Part shown: piece after piece, positions 55,550 to 64,000 of the stretch
Layout of the letters: each line of letters opens with the position of its first letter
Numbering within the stretch: the first letter of the stretch is position 1
Assembly: GCA_023052935.1 (NCBI GenBank)
Contig: CM041292.1
Location: 174,158,900-174,222,899 of the forward strand
Direction: 5' to 3'
DNA length: 64,000 bases
From: Piezodorus guildinii
Lineage: Eukaryota > Arthropoda > Insecta > Hemiptera > Pentatomidae
Program-made: the position numbers and the translations under genes
The notes under the pieces: model-generated
What the model was told of the DNA's origin: nothing
What the model saw: the letters and a program-made list of their open reading frames with translations, nothing else
Databases searched by the model: none

Positions 55550-56330
55550 GAAATCCTCTCATGTTTTATAGTCTGAGCCCCTATTAAAAATGTGTTTCTT
55601 CATTCTTGATGGGTCCATTGTGATGTTATTCCCATATTATTACAATCACAATTTCCTTATCCAGAGAAACCCGATCTTTTGTTTCCATGTTTTCCTTTGA
55701 CTTTCGGTATTTAGGCTCTATTATTCTGAAATTATCTATTTTTCAGTTATGTTCCATTTTTATCTTTATTTATCCATTCTATTTAAAACCAAGTCTCCCG
55801 AAGGCTCAGGATTGAGGGAGGGGCTCACTGTATCTTTTAAGTATAATGTTTCATTTTATTTATTCGTATATTTTTAATATAATTTGATAAAACTAACAGT
55901 ATTTCTAGATTTTATTACATAAAATGTTTTCTCTAGACGCCTCCAAAACTTTTGAAAAACGGTCGCTCTAACAAGTCGTATCTTGCGCCTTTTTTCGTAA
56001 CTAGGTTCTTCAAGCATGCATCCCTTTTTAAGAATGGGCTACACTGCGAGAGAACAAGTAGGTGAAAAGTCCTGAGATTTGGTTTAGCTTTGTCACTGAC
56101 AAGGAGCGGATCCCATATCTGTCTCTCCAATTTCGATTAAATGTTTTTAGAATAAACTACACATTAAACGATTAGCACAAATTAAATTAGAAGCCAGCGC
56201 TACCCAGGAATCGCGTAAATAAATCAGGAAATCTTTGCTCGAAAAACGCATTTTAATATTTCTGGCTCTAGTGAAGATAGAAAAATAATTTTGGTGTTGA
56301 AATTCCCCTATTTTAAAGCGAAATAATTGA
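55550..56330. other. Stretch with no recognised gene
   Basis: The small minus-strand ORFs at 55933-56130 and 56147-56335 have no known motif and no clear splice context. Confidence 0.35.
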
Positions 56331-56334
56331 ACCA

Positions 56335-56490
56335 CAACAATTTTTACTGAGTAAAATTACAATCTGTCCCAATTTGGACATCAATAGTAGTGGTGAAAGA
56401 TAAATAAAAGATGAATACATACTACGTTCATACAATATTTACACAGTATAAAATTACAATAAAATATATATACAATAATGAATCAATAAA
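56335..56490 (-). mobile_element. 3' UTR tail of Jockey subfamily I
   Basis: The reverse complement shares ATTGGGACAGATTGTAAT, ATATTGTATGAACGTAG and similar blocks with the 3' UTR at 12715-12930. Confidence 0.65.
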
Positions 56491-56494
56491 ATAA

Positions 56495-57690
56495 AGCGAA
56501 ATAATTATTCATTAAAATGTTGAAGTTTTTTTAATTTTTAATTTTTAGGGTTTTAAACCTAATAATATAAATAATCTCTTCAAACAGTACTTTCAATAAG
56601 GTTCTTTAAAAAATTTGCTCAGATTAAACTTCCTCACTCCTAAAAATATTTTATTACATTTTTCTATTAAAATTTTATTTTATTTTATAACTTATATAAT
56701 TTATAAGCAAGCATAAAACTGGATCTTTTTTTTTTTCATTATTTCGTTTTGAAAAGGGGTAATTTTGACACTGAAAATATTTTTGCTGCCTTCACCAGAA
56801 CCAGCTTTTAATGTCTAGCTTTACCTATAAAAATTCTATCAACATTGAAGCGATACATTCGGTATCCTCTCCTTTTAAAGTATTATACCAAAGAAAGGAA
56901 AAAAGTAAAGATACCACAATTGAAAAGTATGGAAAACATTTTTTAGGACCCCTAAAAAAATCTCTAACACAAAAAACAAATTTTCAACCCTTTAATTCAC
57001 TTCAAATGAGACGTATTGAATTGCGAAACCTTAAAGAAGTATTGGGTGTAGGAAAAGTCGAGAACTCCGAAAGACGCCAAAACAAATCACATGAATCTTT
57101 TTAACCTTACTGTTACTCAAGCAACCTCGCTCCTTGTCCATTTATGGAAGAAATGTTTAAGAAATACAGTGGAATATTAAGATTTTATGTTAAACATTAA
57201 GATTTACTCAAATAGAAGGGCAGCCCGATTATCTAGATCAGTGGACCCAGGAGGTGGTGCGCGGATCTGTAGAGGTCTATGGGAATGTTATTGGCGTCCG
57301 TGAGACTTTGTGGGGAAACTTTGTTGCAAATGTCGTTATAAATTAAATTATAGTAAAAATGTCTTAAAGAATTTTTATTTGATGCGATTTTCTTTTCTTA
57401 TGATTGAAACATTTGATATTTCATCTACCGGCAACTGTGTATTCCCGATTTGAAGACCTCAAATTTCAAAACTGATGACTTCGAGGGATATATGTACCTT
57501 ACCAAATTATCTACAACATTTGATATCATTATGATTATCAACGAATTCTAAGTATAATAATAGTAATCTACTGCTGAGAGAAAACTTTTTTTTTAATAGT
57601 TGCAATACGTAAATATTGTATGTTTTTGTTTATGAGTTGCTGCATATCTAGAAAATGATAATATACATCTATATTAATATTCATATAAGG
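56495..57690. other. Stretch with one unassigned ORF (56811-57104, +)
   Basis: The 97-aa ORF is Lys/Ser/Asn-rich (for example KSLTQKTNFQPFNSLQMRR). It has no signal peptide and no motif I recognise. It may be chance or an exon of an unknown gene. The remainder shows nothing. Confidence 0.3.
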
Positions 57691-57694
57691 TACT

Positions 57695-58132
57695 TTAGAA
57701 GAAGGACATTTTAAATGTAAGCATTTAGGCCCTGTTACACTATTTCAATCAAAATAAAACTTATATGATATTTAAGCCTATTAAATTTTGCATCGGTAAA
57801 AGGAGATTATCAAAATCGTTAGAACCGTTTTAGAAAAAAATTGTGAAAACGTGCAAAATACATGCTTCTCTTTCTCCGATTTTGATAAAAAAGTTGCTGG
57901 AACATCTCGGGCGTATAATTGTCTTAAATATGTAATTCAGTTTTGTGAGACTTTTTGTTTTCATGCTAGACTTACCACACACACAGACATTTTGCGGGAC
58001 TTGGTTATTTGTACTCAGGAGGCCCTAAAACCTGTATTTCGGATGAAAACTTGGATTAGAAAATTTTCACGATCGCAATACTTTCTCTTACCATATATTT
58101 CGTATATAATTAAGTGACAGTAAAAATAAAAA
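57695..58132 (+). mobile_element. 0.9-kb dispersed repeat (family T), 3' half
   Basis: It starts near GTAAGCATTTAGGCCCTGTT and runs to TTTTCACGATCGCAATACTT, a degenerate terminal hairpin and GACAGTAAAAAT. The 88-aa ORF inside is repeat-derived. Confidence 0.7.
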
Positions 58133-58644
58133 ATTTCGAAAAAAATATAAAATTTGACGGATCTTAATGGTGTAAAATATTGTCTAGTTGATAACCTTGG
58201 CAGAGTTTGACAACCGAATATCTTATTAATAAAGTTAAGTGTTTTAAGTAAATTAATTGATATTGTTTAGAACTCTATTAAGAGTTGGCCTCAAGCACCT
58301 CGAAGGCCATGAATAATGACTTGATGGACTTATTACCTCCAAACTAATCACTTCAAGCTCTAAAGCTCAGAAAATCATTGCACAACTTGGGTCTCAGATT
58401 TGAACAATGTTTCCAAGAGATAATCCGATCAACAATAATTTATAAATGATTTATACTTGTCGTAACACTATAAAATTTTATAATAACTGCCAATAAGAGA
58501 AAAGATAGATTCAGAATACCATAGTATGTATAATTTAGATATGATTACCACCTTTCCTTGATACTTTTATTAACGGCTAAATGTTGACACAACAATATGT
58601 ATTGTCCATAATATATGGACGAGAAATGGTTCATTGTATCGATA

Positions 58645-58760
58645 AAAAAAAAAATTGGTGCGGCAAATCACAACTTTCACATACCTGGGTTGTTAAATCA
58701 ATTAAGGAACTAAGAAATATAATTCATGGTTCAATTAATGGTTTAAATACAAATATATAT
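58645..58760 (+). mobile_element. 0.9-kb dispersed repeat (family T), 5' end only
   Basis: AAATTGGTGCGGCAAATCAC and AACTTTCACATACCTGGGTT match the family start. It stops shortly after. Confidence 0.6.
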
Positions 58761-58775
58761 TTTAGATTAATTAGG

Positions 58776-59914
58776 TTATAGATGGAATAATCAGAAGTCA
58801 GTATTTTTTTAAATATTTTAATTTTGCCGACGTTCCTTCTCAAGCTTGTGAGCCATCATCAGGGCTACAAACATCACAACAAAAGAGATACATATTAATG
58901 TGATAATGAATCCTTTTTTTGAATTTAGTGACAATAATAACATTTGAAATAAAACAGAAATTATACCAATATACTTAAATATTATAGATACAAATAATGA
59001 TAATATGATAAACAATATGATGATGATAAGCATAAAACTTTAGACTTTAATATAGAAGTAAAATATTATTTACAAACGTACCATTACTGAGCCATGTCCA
59101 AGCATAAACTGAGAATTTCAAAAACATAGGTAGTATGGGGAGGGGTTCATGTAAAAACCCTGAAGGTTTTCCCCTCTGAATATAAATACTACAGCTTGTC
59201 TTTGTTTTAAAAAGTTTTACAAAATTATACAAAGGAAAAACAAAACAAAATATGTACAATAAGGCTCAACATTTTTAACTTCTTTTCTTCTTCTTTTGCT
59301 TCTCCCTGTTGTGCCGTATCAGCGCAGGGGAGCGTTCAGCCACCGGCTCCAATCCTCTCTATTCCCAGCTAGGTTCCTGGCCTGGCGGAGATCTTTCCCT
59401 CTTCCTCTGCAAAGCCTGTCCACGTACTCCAGGTAGGACATCCTTGGTCGCCCCCGAGGCCTTCTCCCATCTGGCACGTATTCCATAGTTTTTAGAGGAT
59501 CTCTGTGATCCTCCATTCTAATAACGTGGCCGAACCACTTCAGCGGGCGGGTTTGCAGAATTTCCTTTAACGGCGCAACCTCCAGTTCCTGGCGTATCCG
59601 CTCATTCCTGACACGATCTCTTCTTGTCTTTCCGACTATTCTTCGCAGGAACTTCATTTCAGCAGCTGTGACTCTGCTCTCCTGCCGGTCCGTCAATATC
59701 CAGCTTTCAGCTCTATATAGTAGTATAGGCAAATATACTGACTTCAAGATATGGAGCATTTTTAACAAAAAATTATAAACACTAGAATCTGAGGTATGTA
59801 AAAACTCCATGGGGTATATAAAAAAGAAAAAAAATGGCTTACAAGCTTGAGCCGAAACGTCCGCAAAAATAAAATATTTAAAAAAAGTCTGACTCCTGAT
59901 TATTCCACCTATAA
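58776..59914. mobile_element. Inverted-repeat unit with decayed hammerhead arms
   Basis: The left arm (58776-58868) and right arm (59820-59914) are reverse complements over about 90 bp, sharing GGTGGAATAATCAG, AAATATTTTA and the GACGTT..GGC core. The left arm (minus strand) keeps CTGATGA (58862-58856) but has GGAAC instead of GAAAC. The right arm keeps GAGCCGAAACGTC but lacks CTGATGA. Penelope-like elements often carry inverted or partial terminal repeats with hammerheads, so this may be a remnant of one. An RT fragment of another type lies inside. Confidence 0.6.
59319..59810 (-). pseudogene. C-terminal fragment of a non-LTR reverse transcriptase
   Basis: After an unrelated N-terminal stretch the frame reads LLYRAESWILTDRQESRV, AAEMKFLRRIVGKTRRDR, LKWFGHVIRMEDHRDP and RRPRGRPRMSYLEYVDRL. 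These are the usual landmarks of a LINE protein C-terminus. The catalytic part is absent. The frame is open for about 140 codons and more GC-rich than its surroundings, which suggests recent arrival. Confidence 0.72.
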
Positions 59915-60042
59915 TAGTTCCTAGAGTCGACTATACATCCTCAATATCATTAAATAGGTTAGTTATCAACACACAATTATTGTGATCTTTAGTGTTTTTT
60001 TCTATCTAGTTTTAATTTTGTATTTTTTGTTGAGGAATTGAG

Positions 60043-60340
60043 ACATCGGCGTGGTCTAGTGGATATAATACTAGTCTAATGTTCTCCTGTACTAGTCCTG
60101 GATGGAATCCCTGCTGTTATTTCAGCTTAAGGTGATCTTTGGTTATGGAGATCCTCTTGTGGCACACTCAGCCTCTAAAACGTGGCTACCCGAAACGGGG
60201 AAAAAACTACCGCCTGAGTATGATCTTGGCCTAATCACCTCATTGCACGGCCGTTGGCCTTCAATGAGGACGAGTAACCCTGTGTGTATTGAACTTCATT
60301 GTAGAGGTACAGGTTTTATTTATTTTATTTTTTTCATTTG
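60043..60340 (+). mobile_element. tRNA-derived SINE (family 1)
   Basis: The A box GCGTGGTCTAGTGGATATAA is clear. The B box is degraded (CTGGATGGAATCCC). The body matches 22346-22640 through CGAAACGGGGAAAAAA and GCCTAATCACCTCATTGCAC, ending in a T/A-rich tail. Confidence 0.78.
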
Positions 60341-60589
60341 AGATTTTGAGAAGTTCACTTTTTAAAAATTATTCCTAGCTTCCATGATACATGTTGTAGT
60401 GGTATTCTTCGTTTAAAGATGGTCTTATTTTCTTTTCGTTAACCTATGTTTGTTTATTATGTATAGATTGCCAAGAAATGCCAACCTCCTTTTCCGCATA
60501 GTCATTATTTATTTATTTGTTGCAGTTGTAAATATCACTAAAATAAAAATATGAAACAATTATTATTATTATTTTGTTTGTTTACCCCT

Positions 60590-60692
60590 AGTCAGGCAAT
60601 AAGGGGGTTTTCAAAAACAGGTGGCCAAGCGTGATTTAGGCCTAATCACATCCTTGAACAGCCGTGTAGAGGTACAGATTTATTTTTTACTT
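60590..60692 (+). mobile_element. SINE family 1, 3' end only
   Basis: GCGTGATTTAGGCCTAATCA and GTAGAGGTACAGATTTATTT match the 3' end of the family. The repeat that follows begins within its tail. Confidence 0.65.
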
Positions 60693-61196
60693 TCACTTAC
60701 CATATATAGTAAGGGAAAGTATTGAGATCGAGAAAATTCTCGAATTTCAGTTTTCAAAAGGAAATACACGTTATAGGGTCCCCTGAGTACAAATAACCAA
60801 GTCCCGAGAAAAGGTCTGTGTGTGGTGTTTGTGGTAACCCCCGCACGTAAACAAAAAGTCCTATGAAACTGAAATTTCATATTTAAGACAAATATATGCC
60901 CGAGATGTTACAAAATCTTTTCGATCAAAATTATATTACCAGAAGAGCCACTTTATATCATGCATTTTGCAAAACTATTTTTTAATGCAATCTTTGTGTT
61001 TTTGAAAAAAATAAGATTAATATACATGAATAATATACCGTTAGAAAGCTAAAGATTTTAGAAAAAATATTATCTTATAAACAAGCTAGTAAAAGTTAAT
61101 AGAGAGTGATGAAAAGCCGATAAAACTAACTAATTGATTTAGATAATAATATAATCGATTTTTTAATAAAACACATGTTTCTATAGAAATTAAATT
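60692..61196 (-). mobile_element. 0.9-kb dispersed repeat (family T), internally deleted
   Basis: It has the terminal hairpin end CTTACCATATATAGTAAGGG and GAAAGTATTGAGATCG on the plus strand. It then continues colinearly with 38414-39303, skipping about 300 bp near 60975, to AAACACATGTTTCTATAGAA. The element start is missing. Confidence 0.7.
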
Positions 61197-61199
61197 AAA

Positions 61200-62690
61200 T
61201 TTTTTATTTATTTATTTTTTATTCCGCATCTACCCTTTCGAGTCATTAGTGGGTCTTGATTTTTTCCGTTTATATTGAGTTTAACAGACCAATGTCTCTA
61301 AAAAACTCAAAAAGTCTTATAATAGTGTCCTCATCATTTCTTAATGCTTCTTTTAAGTTTGGAGGTATGTTATGTCTTTTTCTGGTGTCAGTGGACAGTG
61401 TGCATGCTGTTACAATCTGTTTTATGGTAAGTGTTGTGTTACATGTATCACAGAATGGCGGATCCAGGCCTCTCATTGAAGATCCGTGTGTAAAGGCTGT
61501 ATGTCCTATCCTCAGCCTTGCTAGCACCACCTCTTCCTTTCTACTTTTTCTGCATGATGTGGTCCAAGGTGATACTCCTTGCTTTATCTCTTTCAGTTTA
61601 GTACTGGAAGTAGCCCATTCGGTTTTCTACTTGTTAATAATGGCCGTCCTGCAATGCCTCTTCCACTCTTCCGCTGTAGTCATGTTCACATTTTCAGTCG
61701 CAGGTTCATTCAGCCTCGCCCTGTTTGCTTTTCTGTCAGCGACTTCGTTTCCCACAATACCGCAATGTGACGGGACCCATGCAAGTACAACTTTTTTATT
61801 GAAATTTTTTGTTATTGCCAAATACAATTAGTTATTTCCCTTACTTGGGAATTGTTTGATTTCGTATCAGCAATTACTTTAAGTAAACTTGATGAGTCCG
61901 TCACTTTGAGCAAGTAGTTGTCATTCATTGACTTGACTAGCTCCAAGGCTTCCTATATTGCAAACAGTTCTCCAGTAAATATGCTGTTCATTCCGGGTAA
62001 TATGAACCTGAGATTAATTGTCTCATTTACCACATCACATCTAACTTCATCACTTACTTTTGATGTATACGTATATATTAAAGAAAAATAATTATATTTC
62101 TCATTCAATTCCAAAAAATAGCTTTTTATAAAGACGCGATCTTCAAAAGATTTCCCTCTTTTTGTAAGGGTATTGTCTATTTGGATAAAATTCGTACCCC
62201 ATGGATCGAATAAAAAGTTGTTTAAACTTAAAATATTACTTACGTTTAAGTTTAAATCCTGCAAAAGATCACTAATTTTTCCTTTGATGCCAATTTTATA
62301 ATTATCTTCATTTATATCGGATGGAACAAGAAGCTCGTAGTTGGGATGGTTCTTTTTAGACAAAATGGATGCTACGTAAGAAAGTGTTAGGTAAGCTCTT
62401 CTTAAGGCAAGACTCGGTTCTCCACTTTCTGCATATAAGCTATCAACCGGCGAAGATCTGAATGCACCTGTACAGAGCCTTATCGCAGTATTATGAACGG
62501 TGTCCAACAGTTTAAGTGTTGATTCCGAAGAAGAACTGTAAACTGCGCTCCCGAAATCTATTTTATTCCTGATTATCGTCTTATAAATGAAGAAAATAGT
62601 TTTTCTATCAGCTCCCCAATTTAAGCCAGATATAATTTTTAAGATGTTTATCAGTTTCAAACATTCTGTTCTCAATATAAATACAGTGTA
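61200..62690 (-). pseudogene. I-clade-like LINE fragment: RT C-terminus and RNase H
   Basis: The 62675-61953 frame gives the post-RT region (NKIDFGSAVYSSSSESTLK, HNTAIRLCTGAFRSSPV) and the start of RNase H (FTGELFAI). Shifted frames continue with KVTDSSSLLKV and WVPSHCGIVGNEVADRKA, covering the catalytic E, D and H..D residues. A final PPFCDTCNTTL stretch has Q where the zinc-binding His is usual. The 5' RT and endonuclease are missing and frames are broken. RNase H places it outside the Jockey copies. Confidence 0.82.
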
Positions 62691-62699
62691 ATTCTTTTT

Positions 62700-63795
62700 T
62701 CAATGTTGCCTTTGTTTGAAGATAAGAAGTAACATAAAGCTGCCTTAGAACCTAGGCATCGGGAATTTTACCGTGATACCTGCCCTAGAAATCGGTTTTA
62801 CCGTATTGACATAGGTTTTTCCATTTGGGGAAACTGCGTTATCTGACCTGATAAACATTTAAAAAGATATTTATTTTTAAATTGCATTAAGTAAATCAAT
62901 AATTCATTTTTTTAATAAATGACAAATGTTTAATAAATCAATAGCCTGGAACATTATAAACGTTAAAATGTAAAGAAGATAGTTTCAATCACAATAACTA
63001 TATCGGTGTTTATAGTTAAAATTAGTTCATTTATCCGAACGTGTCTTCATTTCATTTAACCTATTAATATCCAGAACATTAGCTTAAACTTTAAATTTCA
63101 GGATATGAACGTGTAATGCTACAAATTAAAGTTTCGATTAAAGAAATATACATACGAAATATCTTTACTGCCAAATTACCAAGCCTGCTTAAATGGTAAG
63201 TGTACCTTTGTCACAGTTTGAACCGTTATAGAAATTCTATTGTTTTCAAAATAGTTTAGGTGTTATCTCCTAGTAGCTTTTTGAATACGAGGACTCTTTA
63301 TTAGCTAATTATATTATTTGAAGCGTTCTTTTTACTGTGGTACATTCAAATGGTACATTGATATAGAATTTTGGTAACATTTAAAACGACAGGTTATAGG
63401 TTTGACGTTTCACCATAAGGGTAAGGTGGAAGATTTCCTGAGTTATTTTGGTAATTAAATGAAAAGGATGTTAAGTGGATGATGGTTGCTAACTAACCGC
63501 CTGCTCCCGTTACCACCCCCTCAGCTATTGCTTCATTCCATTAGAAGACTAAGAGGATTTGAGTCTGGGATTGCCAAGTTTTCCAGGTAACCTGCTACAC
63601 GAGCTGCCCCCCATCATCTCCTATATCCTTACGGTGTCTTCCTACCTCCTAACCACATATCACCTTAATCTCTCTAAACAGGATCATACAACGGTATTTT
63701 CCTGTTCCCGATGTGTATTTTTTAAGGAATTGGATATTTAACATTTACTATAAATTGATTATTCTTGATCTACAAGATCGAAATTTCTAAAACAA
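62700..63795. other. Stretch with no recognised gene
   Basis: AT-rich. 63480-63620 is less AT-rich (CCGCCTGCTCCCGTTACCAC), without tRNA boxes or a partner. The 60-aa ORF at 63559-63741 is not convincing. Confidence 0.4.
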
Positions 63796-63798
63796 GTA

Positions 63799-64000
63799 TT
63801 GGGCTGATGCGAAATTAATGCAGGTTTCCTCTATTGCAATATCTTAATTCCAATTGTGTAAACAAAGCTAATCCTAACATTGATCATTATTATACCAAAA
63901 CAAACCTTATCTAATACCCTCTCTTTCACCATGAATTTGTTTAGTAAAATCGTTTTGTTCAGTGTGTTCAAAGGTCTTGAATCGAAAATGTCAAAGTGCG
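63799..64000 (+). mobile_element. Second mariner copy, cut by the window edge
   Basis: It starts TTGGGCTGATGCGAAATTAA after TA at 63797-63798. Over all 202 visible bases it differs from 20502 onward at only two positions by eye. The transposase start ATGTCAAAGTGCG is reached just before the edge. Whether it carries the middle deletion cannot be seen. Confidence 0.9.

Noticed and set aside
56811..57104. 97-aa ORF as a real gene
   Set aside because: No signal peptide, motif or splice partner; cannot be told from chance in AT-rich DNA.
57851..58117. 88-aa ORF as a gene
   Set aside because: It lies in the dispersed family T repeat, and related ORFs occur in other copies (38423, 41762, 60680).

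Overview
The window looks like nuclear DNA of an arthropod, most likely an insect. It is AT-rich and intron-bearing, and most recognisable coding sequence is decayed non-LTR retrotransposon. It also holds a cecropia-type mariner, tRNA-derived SINEs and hammerhead-bearing Penelope-like debris. I cannot name the species. No bacterial-style operons, rRNA or functional tRNA genes were seen.

The main host content is a head-to-tail family of three paralogous genes on the minus strand: A (1-2140, cut by the left window edge), B (19979-23620) and C (28448-30594). Each has a TATA box, a signal-peptide exon, and one or more short symmetric phase-0 cassette exons. Each cassette encodes a Lys/Glu/Ala amphipathic helix of 22 or 29 residues. 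B and C end in one long exon with a Pro/Phe-rich linker and a tail of 9-residue Pro-Glu-Thr-Ala repeats. I recognise no known family. The products look like small secreted proteins of helical repeats plus an acidic proline tail. A and B share promoter, introns and a SINE at the same intronic position, so they arose by segmental duplication. B carries two dead cassettes, and in all three genes the last cassette uses a shifted splice acceptor.

Layout: 1-2480 gene A with its upstream region; 2690-7245 broken Jockey-clade copies, one with a nested hammerhead-bearing insertion; 7355-11900 and 12664-17320 two long minus-strand Jockey elements with ORF1 (CCHC gag) and ORF2 (endonuclease plus reverse transcriptase); 17690-19062 anonymous repeats; 19979-23620 gene B with a deleted mariner in an intron; 24095-28137 SINEs and an RTE-like RT fragment; 28448-30594 gene C; 30760-33518 a MITE, Jockey tails and a 1.1-kb terminal-inverted-repeat element; 33520-64000 mostly non-coding DNA with scattered Jockey tails, SINEs and at least eight copies of an unclassified ~0.9-kb repeat. 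That last part also has R1-like and I-clade fragments, an inverted-repeat unit with decayed hammerhead arms (58776-59914), and the start of a second mariner at the right edge.

Gene models come from splice signals, reading phase and comparison among the three paralogs. No transcript evidence was available.
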